Source: DATBLY01 sp963705545 (GTDB taxonomy: Bacteria > Actinomycetota > UBA4738 > HRBIN12). From it: a stretch of 64,000 nucleotides of DNA. Location of the stretch: assembly GCA_963705545.1 (NCBI GenBank), contig CAVPJX010000001.1, forward strand, positions 1 through 64,000, given 5' to 3'. Below the pieces are notes generated by a model. That model worked only from the letters and a program-made list of their open reading frames with translations. It had not been told where the DNA came from and made no database searches. Both the position numbers and the translations under genes were made by a program. Shown in pieces: positions 33,346-41,626 of the stretch; position 1 is the stretch's first letter, and the number at the start of each line of letters is the position of its first letter.

Positions 33346-34299
33346 GTGACCGTCGCCGACCTTCCCCCTGCCGACGCGCGCCTGATCGACGCGTTCGCGG
33401 CCCACCTCTCGCACGAGCGACGCCTGTCGGAGCACACCGTGGTCGCCTACCGGCGCGACGTGACGCAGCTCGCGGTGTTCCTCCATCGCGGCGGCTCGGC
33501 GCTCCCGGAAGCGACCTATCCGGTCCTGCGTCGGTTCCTGGCCCAGCAGCACGCGCTCGGGTACGCGCGCGCGTCGATCGCGCGGCGGGTGGGGGCGATC
33601 CGGACCTTCTACCGCTGGGGGGTGGCCTCGGGCCGGCTCGACGCCGACCCCGCGGCCCTCCTCGGATCGCCGAAGGTCGTGAGCCGGCTTCCCACGGTCC
33701 TCCGACCCGGGGAGGCCGCCGACCTCGCCGACGCGCCGATGACGGCGCTCGCGGGGCGTTCGGACCGGCCGGCGGACGATGACCCCCTCGAGCGGGCGGT
33801 CGGCCTTCGGGACCATGCCGTCTTGGAGCTGCTCTACGGGTCCGGGCTTCGGGTCAGCGAGGTCGCGGGGCTCACGCTCGACCGGGTGGATCTCGACCGG
33901 GGCCGCGTGAACGTGCTGGGGAAGGGCGACAAGGAGCGTGACCTGCCGCTTTCCGACTTCGCCGTCGATGCGATCGATGCGTACGTGTCGGCCGGGCGGC
34001 CGATGATGGCGGGGGAGGACCATCGAACGTTCTTCTTCAATCGCAAGGGGAAGCCCTTATCAGGGCGCGACATCAGGGCGATGGTGGAACAATACGCGGA
34101 GCGTTTGCTGCCGGGCCGTCGGGTCACACCGCACACCTTGCGGCACTCGTTCGCGACCCATCTCCTAGAGGGAGGCGCCGACATCCGAGCCGTGCAGGAA
34201 CTCCTGGGCCACGCCAGCGTGGCGACCACCCAGCGGTACACCCACGTGTCCCGGGCTCGGTTGTTCGCGGTCTACGATCAGAGCCACCCGAGGGCCTGA
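33346..34299 (+). CDS. Tyrosine recombinase XerC/XerD
   Basis: A 317 aa site-specific recombinase that resolves chromosome dimers. All active-site residues are present: Arg169 (GSGLRVSE), Lys193 or Lys196 (GKGDK), His263 and Arg266 (HTLRH), His289 (LLGHAS) and the nucleophile Tyr298 (TQRYTH). An N-terminal SAM-like helical domain covers about 10-110. It starts with GTG and ends 2 bases before the WhiG-type sigma gene, a known actinobacterial arrangement. Whether it is XerC or XerD cannot be decided here; no dif site was searched for or seen. Confidence 0.92.
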   Translation: MTVADLPPADARLIDAFAAHLSHERRLSEHTVVAYRRDVTQLAVFLHRGGSALPEATYPVLRRFLAQQHALGYARASIARRVGAIRTFYRWGVASGRLDADPAALLGSPKVVSRLPTVLRPGEAADLADAPMTALAGRSDRPADDDPLERAVGLRDHAVLELLYGSGLRVSEVAGLTLDRVDLDRGRVNVLGKGDKERDLPLSDFAVDAIDAYVSAGRPMMAGEDHRTFFFNRKGKPLSGRDIRAMVEQYAERLLPGRRVTPHTLRHSFATHLLEGGADIRAVQELLGHASVATTQRYTHVSRARLFAVYDQSHPRA

Positions 34300-34301
34300 G
34301 C

Positions 34302-35150
34302 ATGCCGAGAGCCACGAAGGCCCCCGCTCGCAAGCCGGCCCCGAAGGCCAAGGCGGCAGCCGCCACCGCCACCGTCACGATCCCGCCCGCGGTCGACGAC
34401 GAGCTCGGGCGCCTCTGGGACGACTTCAAGGGCAGCGGCTCCGACGCGGCGCGCGAACGGCTGATCCTGCATTACGCCCCGCTCGTGAAGTACGTGGCGT
34501 CGCGCGTCGCGACCGGACTCCCCGCCTCGGTCGAACAGGCGGACCTGGTGAGCTACGGGATGTTCGGGCTGATCGACGCGCTGCAGAAGTTCGAGCCCGG
34601 TCGCGGGAACAAGTTCGAGACCTACGCGATCCCGCGGATCAAAGGCGCGATCATCGACGAGCTGCGCGCGATGGACTGGGTCCCGCGGTCGGTGCGATTC
34701 AAGGCGCGCGAGATCGAGAAGGCGCACGCGGACCTCGAGGCGATGCTGAAGCGAGCCCCCACCGAGGCGGAGCTGGCCGAGCGCCTCGGGATCTCGCGGC
34801 AGGAGCTGCACGAGGTCGTCAGCCAGATCTCGTTCGTGTCGGTCCTCGCCCTCGACGAGCTGGTCTCGGTGGGGAGCGACCGGGGCGAGCAGGTCTCCTT
34901 GATCGACACCCTCGCGGACAAGGCGCTCGATCCCACGCACGGCGTCGAGAGCCAGGAGACCCGGGGGTTGCTGGCCGCCGCGATCAACTCGTTGTCCGAG
35001 CGCGAGAAGATCGTCGTGACGCTGTACTACTTCGAGGGCCTCACCCTCGCCGAGATCGGCGACATCCTGGGGGTTACGGAGTCGCGGGTCTGCCAGATCC
35101 ACACGAAGGCCGTCGCCGGGCTGCGCGGGCAACTCAGCGAGGTCGACTGA
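34302..35150 (+). CDS. whiG: RNA polymerase sigma factor, WhiG/FliA type
   Basis: A 282 aa sigma-70 group 3 factor. Region 2 (DLVSYGMFGLIDALQKFEPG then the FETYAIPRIKGAIIDEL -10 recognition helix) is at about 68-125, region 3 near 130-190, and the region 4 helix-turn-helix (LAEIGDILGVTESRVCQIHT) near the C terminus. In Streptomyces WhiG controls sporulation; FliA controls flagella. No flagellar genes appear in this window. The Lys/Ala-rich N terminus is an extension. It is translationally linked to the recombinase gene (2-base gap). Confidence 0.9.
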   Translation: MPRATKAPARKPAPKAKAAAATATVTIPPAVDDELGRLWDDFKGSGSDAARERLILHYAPLVKYVASRVATGLPASVEQADLVSYGMFGLIDALQKFEPGRGNKFETYAIPRIKGAIIDELRAMDWVPRSVRFKAREIEKAHADLEAMLKRAPTEAELAERLGISRQELHEVVSQISFVSVLALDELVSVGSDRGEQVSLIDTLADKALDPTHGVESQETRGLLAAAINSLSEREKIVVTLYYFEGLTLAEIGDILGVTESRVCQIHTKAVAGLRGQLSEVD

Positions 35151-35268
35151 CCGGCGGTCGCCCGGGCGTTCCTGCCTCCGGGCCGCCCGCCCGCCGCGCT
35201 CGTTCGAACCGCACGCCGATCCCGTCCCGAACGTGAGCCGCATCACGGCGAGCTGGTCGTCGCCGCTC

Positions 35269-35274
35269 TAGCGT
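35269..35274 (+). promoter_or_regulatory. -10 hexamer TAGCGT of the M23 peptidase gene
   Basis: TAGCGT ends 7 bases before the ATG at 35282. Confidence 0.5.
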
Positions 35275-35281
35275 CGGGTCC

Positions 35282-35956
35282 ATGCGACGGACCCAGGCGG
35301 TCGTACTTCCGACGGTGCTCGCGACGGTGCTCGTCGCCGTGATGGGATCCTCCGCCGGGGCCGCCGGAACGTGGACCTGGCCGGCGCGAGGCCCGATCGC
35401 GCGCGGCTTCGACCCGCCGGCGTCACCGTACGGCGCAGGGCACCGTGGGATCGACATCGCTGTCGCGGCTGGGACCCCGGTGCTCGCGCCCGCGGCCGGC
35501 GTCGTCTCGTTCGCCGGCCGCGTCGCGGGTCAGCTGTTCGTCTCGATCGATCACGGCTCGGGGCTCGTCTCCACCAGCTCGTACCTGTCGGAGGCCCTGG
35601 TCGCGGAAGACGACACGGTCGTGCCTGGTCAGCCGGTGGCGCGCTCAGGCCCCGGCCACCCCGGGAGCGCGTTCGAGCACGTCCACTTCGGCGTGCGGCT
35701 GGGTGGCGTGTACGTCGATCCGCTCGATTACCTCGGACCCCTCAGCCTGGTGGGGATCCTGTGGCTCGCCCCGATCGAAGGCGACGTTTCCGGGCTCGCC
35801 GTCGTGCCTCGGGGATCGGGGCCGCCGTGGGCGACGGAGACCGTCGTCCCTCGGCGACCGCCCGCGGGTCTCCGGCACGACCCGCCGCCATCGGCGAGCG
35901 GGGAGCCGGGGGTCACGTCCCCATCGGCCGTTCGCGGGAGGCCGGTGCCGCCCTGA
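35282..35956 (+). CDS. Secreted M23-family metallopeptidase
   Basis: A LytM-type peptidoglycan endopeptidase, 224 aa. A signal peptide covers about 1-28 (VLATVLVAVMGSSAGAA). The zinc ligands are His54 and Asp58 (HRGIDIAV) and His135 in the HVH motif, with His133 as the catalytic base. The C-terminal 60 residues are Pro/Arg/Gly-rich and probably unstructured. An M23 gene just upstream of rpsB is common in Actinomycetota. It lies outside the membrane and probably acts in wall remodelling. Confidence 0.9.
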   Translation: MRRTQAVVLPTVLATVLVAVMGSSAGAAGTWTWPARGPIARGFDPPASPYGAGHRGIDIAVAAGTPVLAPAAGVVSFAGRVAGQLFVSIDHGSGLVSTSSYLSEALVAEDDTVVPGQPVARSGPGHPGSAFEHVHFGVRLGGVYVDPLDYLGPLSLVGILWLAPIEGDVSGLAVVPRGSGPPWATETVVPRRPPAGLRHDPPPSASGEPGVTSPSAVRGRPVPP

Positions 35957-35966
35957 CCGGGGCCGC

Positions 35967-35972
35967 TAGGAT
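35967..35972 (+). promoter_or_regulatory. -10 hexamer TAGGAT of the PQQ-propeller gene
   Basis: TAGGAT ends 8 bases before a TTG at 35981 and supports that unusual start codon. Confidence 0.4.
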
Positions 35973-35980
35973 GACGCGCC

Positions 35981-37501
35981 TTGGCCTCCTCCGATCACCC
36001 GGGACGTCGCGTCCGGTGCGCGAAGCGCGCCGGACGCGCCTTGTGGATCCCGACCCTCGGCGCGGCGGCGATCCTCGCCGCCGCGCCCCTCGCGCTCGCC
36101 CAGACCGCGACCGAGGATCCGTGGATGCAGACGCAGGGTGGCGCCGCGCACCTCGGTTCGGTGGCGACGGGTGCGGCGCCGCCCTTCCTTGAGGCCTGGA
36201 GGGCCGAGCAGCCGGTGTCGGGTCCGGGCCACCAGTACGGCTTGTCGGCCCCGATCGTCGTGGGCGATCTCGTCGTCGCCGTGGGCCCTCGCGCCGTGGT
36301 GGCGGTGTCCGCGGCGGACGGGTCGGTGGCCTGGTCCGTCGATCGGCGATTCGGACCGACGGTGGCACCAGCGGCCGCGGTCGTCGGCGGCCGGACGTTG
36401 ATCCTGTACACGGAAGGCTTCGGGACCGGGCCGCCGTCGGCGACCCCCACGCCGAGCCCGTCGCCCTCGCCCGCGTCCGATGGGGACGAGGCACCGCCCT
36501 CGTTCCTGGTGGCGCTCGACGCCAGGACCCAGGAGCCCGCGTGGGAGGCGCCGCTCGGGCTGGAGGCCGTCAGCCGGACCGGCGTCACGATCGAGGGTGA
36601 CACCGCGTTCGTCGCCGACCGCCTGGGGACGGTCTATGCCGTGGACGTGGCGAGCGGCGATCTCTCGTGGAGCGAGGACGCGGGCGGGCCGGTGATCGCG
36701 CCGCTCGCGGTCGCCGACGGGACCGTGGTCGCGACGGTGCAGGGCGACCGGACGACGCGGCGCGCCCGGCTGGCAGCGTTCGATGCCGCCACCGGCGATC
36801 TGGACTGGCGCCACGAGGTGGCGGGGGCGGCGGTGTTCGGATCCGCCGTGTCGGTCGACGGAGGGGCGATCTTCGCCGGGTTCTCGGACCAGACGGTCCG
36901 GAGCTTCGATCTCGGCGACGGCGCCGAACGATGGGCGACGCGGGTGAACGGTCTGGCGTTCGTCGGGATCCCCGTCGTCACGGACGAGGCGCTCCTCGTC
37001 GTGGACGCGGCCGGGCAGGTGTACCGGATGGACCCCGGGACCGGCGAGCGCGTCTGGGACTTCGCGCTGAACGAGCTGGTCGTGCGGAGCTCCGCGGTCG
37101 CGGTCGGGGATCACGTCCTGGTGGCGACCGTGAACGGCGACCTGGCCGCGATCCGGATCGACGACGGGCGCCTGGTCTGGCGCCGGGGCGAGCGCGGGGC
37201 CGTGCTCCGGAACCTCACCCCGGCGGGCGACCATCTGGTAGGGGTGGCCGGGGGGCCGCGCGCCGGGCTGATCGCGTTCGCGAACGACCCCGACGGCCGC
37301 CTCGTCTCGGTGGTCAGCCCGACCGAGCTCGACCCCGCGAGCTTGGTCGCGAACTACCTGATCGCGGCCGTGCCGCTCGCGCTGCTGTTGATCCTGGGGG
37401 GCGGGTGGCTGCGGGGCCGGATGGGCCCGGCGTTCCTGGAGGACGACCCGGCCGAGGAGGTCGGGGTCGACGCGGCCCTCGAGGGCGGTGAGGGCCCATG
37501 A
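35981..37501 (+). CDS. PQQ-type beta-propeller membrane protein
   Basis: A 506 aa protein starting with TTG, supported by the hexamer 8 bases upstream and by the signal-like segment just after it (ALWIPTLGAAAILAAAPLAL at about 20-39). The middle carries repeated seven- to eight-bladed propeller strands of the PQQ/BamB kind (GTVYAVDVASGDLSW, GQVYRMDPGTGERVW and similar), with a Pro/Ser/Thr linker near 150. A single membrane helix lies near 455-475, followed by an acidic tail. It would expose the propeller outside and the tail inside. No enzyme motif is seen. The next gene overlaps it by 4 bases. Confidence 0.8.
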   Translation: MASSDHPGRRVRCAKRAGRALWIPTLGAAAILAAAPLALAQTATEDPWMQTQGGAAHLGSVATGAAPPFLEAWRAEQPVSGPGHQYGLSAPIVVGDLVVAVGPRAVVAVSAADGSVAWSVDRRFGPTVAPAAAVVGGRTLILYTEGFGTGPPSATPTPSPSPSPASDGDEAPPSFLVALDARTQEPAWEAPLGLEAVSRTGVTIEGDTAFVADRLGTVYAVDVASGDLSWSEDAGGPVIAPLAVADGTVVATVQGDRTTRRARLAAFDAATGDLDWRHEVAGAAVFGSAVSVDGGAIFAGFSDQTVRSFDLGDGAERWATRVNGLAFVGIPVVTDEALLVVDAAGQVYRMDPGTGERVWDFALNELVVRSSAVAVGDHVLVATVNGDLAAIRIDDGRLVWRRGERGAVLRNLTPAGDHLVGVAGGPRAGLIAFANDPDGRLVSVVSPTELDPASLVANYLIAAVPLALLLILGGGWLRGRMGPAFLEDDPAEEVGVDAALEGGEGP

Positions 37502-38451
37502 CGAACCGCAAGAAGAAGCGGCCGCCGAGCGGCGGATACCGCGACCCACGTCCGGCACCCGCGAAGGAAGCCCAGGCCGCTCCGCGCCGCGGGTTCCTCG
37601 ATCAGTTCCTCACGCCGCGGGCGACCACGGACAGCGCGATGCCGAAGCTGCGCACCTCGGTCGCACGGGGGTGCGTCACCATCGCCGGGATCCCGGCGTT
37701 CGTGGTCGGCACGTTCGTCCTGCTCTTCGTCGTGTGGCTGGTCCTGGTCGCGCTCGGCTTCCAGGGGCCCTTCGCGACGTTCGTCAGCGCCCTCGCCCTT
37801 CCCCCGCTCGGGACGAGCTTCGATGCGACGCTCGCCACCAGCATCTTCGGGCTCCAGGGCGGCATCGTCGGCATCACGGCGTTCGTGCTGTTCCGCGGGA
37901 TCGTGATCGCCTTCATGACCGCCGCGGTCGTCGAGGCGCTCGATACCGGCAGGGTCACGCAGGCATCGGTCGGGAGCGGCACCCGCGCGCTCCCCGTGTC
38001 GCTCGCGACCAGCGTGATCGGCGTCGCGTTCCTCACGCTCTCGAGCTTCTTCGCTCCGCTGCTCGGCCCGGGGTTCGGGATCTTGATCCAGGTCGGCGGT
38101 CTGGTCCTGGGCGTCTACCTGTTCGTCTTCGCTCCCGTCATCGCCGTGGCGGAGCGGCGGACCCTCCCGGACTGCCTGACGCGCTCGATGCGGGCGGCGC
38201 GGCTGCCCGGGGTCGGCAACCTCGGGATGGCCGCCCTCTACGTGGTCCCCGCGATCGCGATCATCGTCGCGCCCGGCAAGCCCGGCAACGTGATCGGGGT
38301 CAACCCCACGGCCGGCGCCTGGGCCTTCGTGCTGATCGTGAACCTGCTGCACCTGGCGATGCTGGCGGCGTTCGCGTTCCGCTACCTCTCCGTGGCCGAC
38401 GAGGTCCCCGAGGCGTCGCCACGGGTCCGCGCCGCCGACCGGCGGCGTTGA
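37498..38451 (+). CDS. Polytopic membrane protein of unknown function
   Basis: A 317 aa protein overlapping the propeller gene by ATGA, so probably translated with it. The N terminus (about 55 residues) is basic and Pro-rich; about six hydrophobic segments follow between 60 and 295 (for example FVVGTFVLLFVVWLVLVAL). An internal SVGSGTRALPVSLATSVIG stretch suggests a domain like those of DUF-type membrane transporters, but I do not recognise the family. The context suggests an envelope complex with the propeller protein. Confidence 0.72.
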   Translation: MTNRKKKRPPSGGYRDPRPAPAKEAQAAPRRGFLDQFLTPRATTDSAMPKLRTSVARGCVTIAGIPAFVVGTFVLLFVVWLVLVALGFQGPFATFVSALALPPLGTSFDATLATSIFGLQGGIVGITAFVLFRGIVIAFMTAAVVEALDTGRVTQASVGSGTRALPVSLATSVIGVAFLTLSSFFAPLLGPGFGILIQVGGLVLGVYLFVFAPVIAVAERRTLPDCLTRSMRAARLPGVGNLGMAALYVVPAIAIIVAPGKPGNVIGVNPTAGAWAFVLIVNLLHLAMLAAFAFRYLSVADEVPEASPRVRAADRRR

Positions 38452-38540
38452 GCCTCGGCCGCGGCTCGCCGGTCGCGACCGCCGGGATGCCGACACGCCG
38501 GGACGCCGGCCACGCCTCCGGGGCGCTCGAGGCCCGCTGG

Positions 38541-38670
38541 TAGACTCGCCGGGCCGGCGCCCAGGCGCCGAGCACACACGCGAGGGGGACCGCATCGCCG
38601 GGGTCCCGGAGACGGGCCGGCGACGGGAAGATCCCCGCGGAGGAGACAACCGAGCGAAGGAGAAGCACCT
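38541..38670 (+). promoter_or_regulatory. rpsB promoter and 5' leader
   Basis: TAGACT at 38541-38546 is the best -10 element, leaving a leader of about 117 bases before rpsB, longer than is usual here. CGGCGCC-CA-GGCGCCG forms a tight inverted repeat near its start and a purine-rich GGAGGAGACA segment lies near 38640. Ribosomal protein leaders often carry autoregulatory folds; I do not recognise a known S2 leader motif. Confidence 0.4.
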
Positions 38671-39648
38671 GTGCCTGTCGTGACCAGGCGGGAGCTCCTC
38701 GAGGCGGGCGTTCACTTCGGCCACCAGACCCGTCGGTGGAACCCGAAGATGGCCCGGTACCTCTTCGGGGAGCGTTCCGGGATCTACATCATCGACCTCG
38801 AGAAGTCCCTCGAGGGTCTCGAGGAGGCCTACGCGTTCGCCCGCGACCTCGCCCGCCGTGGCGGCATCGTCGAGTTCGTCGGGACGAAGAAGCAGGCGCA
38901 GGAGGTCGTGGCCGAGCACGCCGGCCGCGTGGGGATGCCGTTCGTCAACAACCGCTGGCTCGGCGGCATGCTCACGAACTTCACGACGATCGCCAAGCGC
39001 CTCGGACGCCTGCGGGAGCTCCGCGAGATGGAGCGGAGCGGCGCGATGGACTACCTGCCGAAGAAGGAGGCGATCCGCCTGCGACACGAGCGGGAGAAGC
39101 TCGAGCGCAACCTGGGCGGGATCCAGGACCTCCAGCGTGTACCCGACGCCGTGTTCGTGGTCGACACGAAGAAGGAGCACATCGCCGTCACCGAGGCCCG
39201 CAAGCTCGGCATCCCGGTGATCGCGATCGTGGACACGAACTGCGACCCCGATGAGGTCGATTACCCCATCCCGGGCAACGACGACGCGATCCGGGCCGTC
39301 ACCCTCGTGACCAGGGTGATCGCCGACGCGCTCGCCGAAGGGCGGGGGATGGCGAAGGACGACTTGATCGAGCGCGCCAACAAGCCGGCCGAGCCCGTGG
39401 TCGGAGCCGTCGCCTCCGAGGTGACCGAGGACGTGGAGACCCACGAGGTGGCCGCCGAGATCGCGGCCAGCACCGTCTTCGAGCCGGATGCCCCCGCCGC
39501 CGAGGTCGAGCCCGACTTCGAGCTGGAGACCCCGACACCCGAACCTGAGGTAGCCCCGACGCCCGAACCTGATGTAGCCGCGACGCCCGAACCGGAGGCC
39601 CTGGGGTCCGCGGACGCCTCGGAGGCTCCGCCGGCCGAGGAGGCGTGA
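38671..39648 (+). CDS. rpsB: Ribosomal protein S2 with acidic C-terminal extension
   Basis: S2 joins the small subunit late in assembly. Residues 1-240 match the family throughout (GVHFGHQTRRWNPKM, FVGTKKQAQEVV, FVNNRWLGGMLTN, VFVVDTKKEHIAVTEARKL). Residues about 240-325 are an added tail rich in Glu, Ala and Pro that ends in tandem TPEPEVA-like repeats. It starts with GTG; GGAGAAG lies upstream. The rpsB-tsf-pyrH-frr order is conserved. Confidence 0.96.
   Translation: MPVVTRRELLEAGVHFGHQTRRWNPKMARYLFGERSGIYIIDLEKSLEGLEEAYAFARDLARRGGIVEFVGTKKQAQEVVAEHAGRVGMPFVNNRWLGGMLTNFTTIAKRLGRLRELREMERSGAMDYLPKKEAIRLRHEREKLERNLGGIQDLQRVPDAVFVVDTKKEHIAVTEARKLGIPVIAIVDTNCDPDEVDYPIPGNDDAIRAVTLVTRVIADALAEGRGMAKDDLIERANKPAEPVVGAVASEVTEDVETHEVAAEIAASTVFEPDAPAAEVEPDFELETPTPEPEVAPTPEPDVAATPEPEALGSADASEAPPAEEA
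39535..39600 (+). repeat. 24-bp tandem repeat within rpsB
   Basis: Two 24-base units and a partial third encode PEPEVAPT, PEPDVAAT and PEPEA in the acidic tail of S2. Slippage at this site would change the tail length by 8 residues without breaking the frame. Confidence 0.85.
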
Positions 39649-39650
39649 CG

Positions 39651-40259
39651 ATGGCCGACGTCACCGCCGAGCAGGTCAAGCGCCTCCGGGAGGCCACCGG
39701 CGCCGGGATGATGGACTGCAAGCAGGCCCTCGTGGACGCCGACGGCGACTTCGACCGAGCCGTGGAGCTGCTGCGGGAGAAGGGGCTCGCCCAGGTCGCG
39801 AAGCGCGCCGGCCGGTCCGCCGACCAGGGCCGGATCGACGCCTACATCCACTTCAACAACACGGTGGGTGTCCTCGTCGAGGTCAACAGCGAGACGGACT
39901 TCGTCGCGAACACCGAGGAGTTCAAGCAGCTCGTGAAGGACGTCGCCCTGCACATCGCGAGCCCTGCGGCTCCGCGCTACCGCTCGCGGGACGAGATCCC
40001 GACCGAGGTGATCGACGCCGAGCGCCGCGTCTACGAGGCGCAGATGCGGGAGCAGGGCAAGCCCGAGGACAAGATCCCGATGATCGTGGAGAACAAGCTC
40101 GGATCCTTCTACCAAGAGGTCGCGCTGCTCGACCAGCCGTACGTGAAGGACGACTCGAAGTCGATCCAACAGCTGCTCGACGAGGTCTCGGCCAAGGTCG
40201 GAGAGAAAGTTGCCGTGCGTCGGTTCGTCCGGTACAAGCTGGGCGAGGCTGAGGACTGA
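39651..40259 (+). CDS. tsf: Elongation factor Ts
   Basis: EF-Ts exchanges GDP for GTP on EF-Tu. The 202 aa protein is the short form. The N-terminal UBA-like domain (VKRLREATGAGMMDCKQALV) is followed by VNSETDFVANTEEF, the EF-Tu-binding core. The ATG at 39651 is used rather than an in-frame GTG at 39645, which overlaps the rpsB stop. Confidence 0.96.
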   Translation: MADVTAEQVKRLREATGAGMMDCKQALVDADGDFDRAVELLREKGLAQVAKRAGRSADQGRIDAYIHFNNTVGVLVEVNSETDFVANTEEFKQLVKDVALHIASPAAPRYRSRDEIPTEVIDAERRVYEAQMREQGKPEDKIPMIVENKLGSFYQEVALLDQPYVKDDSKSIQQLLDEVSAKVGEKVAVRRFVRYKLGEAED

Positions 40260-40334
40260 ACGCGGGCCGAGACCGGATCCGGCCACGCATCCGGTGATCG
40301 AGGACGCGAACCGACGGGGGAGGGGTCAGGCGGG

Positions 40335-41069
40335 ATGATGGAAGCTGCGGCACGACCCACGTACGGTCGGGTCCTGCTGAAGCTCTCCGGCGATGCCTTC
40401 TCGGCCGTCGATCGCGACTACGGGATCGACACCCAGGCCTCGGCCCTGCTGGCGCGCCAGCTCGGCGACCTCGTGGACCTCGGCGTCCAGACCGCCGTCG
40501 TGGTCGGCGGGGGCAACATCTGGCGCGGGCGCCAAGCCCCCGGCATCGACCGCAACCGTGCGGACTACATGGGCATGCTGGCGACGGTCATGAACGCCCT
40601 CGCCCTGCAGGACGCCCTCGAGAAGATCCACGTCCCGACGCGGGTGCAGACCGCGATCCAGATGACCCAGATCGCCGAGCCGTTCATCCCGTTGCGGGCG
40701 CGGCGCCACCTCGAGAAGGGACGCGTCGTGATCTTCGCCGCCGGGCTCGGCGTGCCGTTCTTCTCGACGGACACGTGCGCCGCCCAGCGAGCCCTCGAGA
40801 TCGGCGCCGAGGCCCTGCTGAAGGGCACGAAGGTCGATGGGGTCTACACGGCCGATCCGCACGTGGACCCGTCGGCGAGCCGGTTCGACCAGATCGCCTA
40901 CGTCGACGTCCTGAAGGAGGGCTACGCGGTGATGGACGCCACCGCGATCTCGCTCTGCATGGAGAACGCGCTGCCGATCGTGGTCTTCGACTACCGTGAG
41001 GACGGCAACATCCGGCGAGTGGTGACCGGCGAGCCGATCGGCACGCTCGTCCATGGGGGCGTCACGTGA
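40335..41069 (+). CDS. pyrH: UMP kinase
   Basis: Phosphorylates UMP to UDP. The amino acid kinase fold is clear: VLLKLSGDAF at the N terminus, VVVGGGNIWRG at about 55, and the DGVYTADPHVDPSA segment at about 170. The length of 244 aa is typical. Frr overlaps its end (GTGA), so the two are translationally coupled. Confidence 0.97.
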   Translation: MMEAAARPTYGRVLLKLSGDAFSAVDRDYGIDTQASALLARQLGDLVDLGVQTAVVVGGGNIWRGRQAPGIDRNRADYMGMLATVMNALALQDALEKIHVPTRVQTAIQMTQIAEPFIPLRARRHLEKGRVVIFAAGLGVPFFSTDTCAAQRALEIGAEALLKGTKVDGVYTADPHVDPSASRFDQIAYVDVLKEGYAVMDATAISLCMENALPIVVFDYREDGNIRRVVTGEPIGTLVHGGVT

Positions 41070-41626
41070 CGATCGAGTCGAGCCTGAAGGACGCGACCGA
41101 GAAGATGGCGAAGGCCGTCGGGCACCTCAAGGAGGACCTCGCCTCGATCCGGACCGGCCGCGCGGCGCCCGCGTTGCTGAACCGCGTGACCGTGGACTAC
41201 TACGGCACGACCGTTCCGCTGAACCAGCTGACGTCGATCACGGTCCCCGAACCGCGCCTGCTGATGATCACACCGTTCGACAGGAACGCGATCGGCTCGA
41301 TCGAGAAGGCGATCCAGACGAGTGACCTGGGGATCACGCCCTCGAACGACGGGAACGTGATCCGGCTCGCGTTCCCCCCGCTCACGGAGGAGCGCCGCAA
41401 GGACCTCGTGAAGTCGGTCCACCACCGGGCCGAGGAGGCGCGCGTCGCGGTGCGGAACGTGCGGCGGCACTCCAAAGAAGAGATGGAGAAGCTTGAGCGG
41501 GAGCACGTCATCTCGGAAGATGACCTGAAGCGCGCCGAGAAGGAGCTCCAGAAGCTGACCGACCAGCATGTGGCGGACGTGGATGAGATCCAACGCCACA
41601 AGGAGCAGGAGCTCATGGAGGTCTAG
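41066..41626 (+). CDS. frr: Ribosome recycling factor
   Basis: Works with EF-G to split terminated ribosomes. The 186 aa length and motifs are those of the family (LASIRTGRAAPALL, then LNQLTSITVPEPRLL, AVRNVRRHSKEEMEKLE). It starts with GTG inside the pyrH stop and its TAG shares a base with the GTG of cdsA. Confidence 0.97.
   Translation: MTIESSLKDATEKMAKAVGHLKEDLASIRTGRAAPALLNRVTVDYYGTTVPLNQLTSITVPEPRLLMITPFDRNAIGSIEKAIQTSDLGITPSNDGNVIRLAFPPLTEERRKDLVKSVHHRAEEARVAVRNVRRHSKEEMEKLEREHVISEDDLKRAEKELQKLTDQHVADVDEIQRHKEQELMEV

Noticed and set aside
33346..34299. Treating the tyrosine recombinase as a phage or island integrase
   Set aside because: It sits in the conserved dprA-xer-whiG order, has Xer length and motifs, and no attachment site or phage gene is nearby.
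37354..39444. A 696-codon minus-strand frame across a membrane protein gene and rpsB
   Set aside because: Antisense to rpsB, which is certain; composition is dominated by Arg, Asp and Gly.
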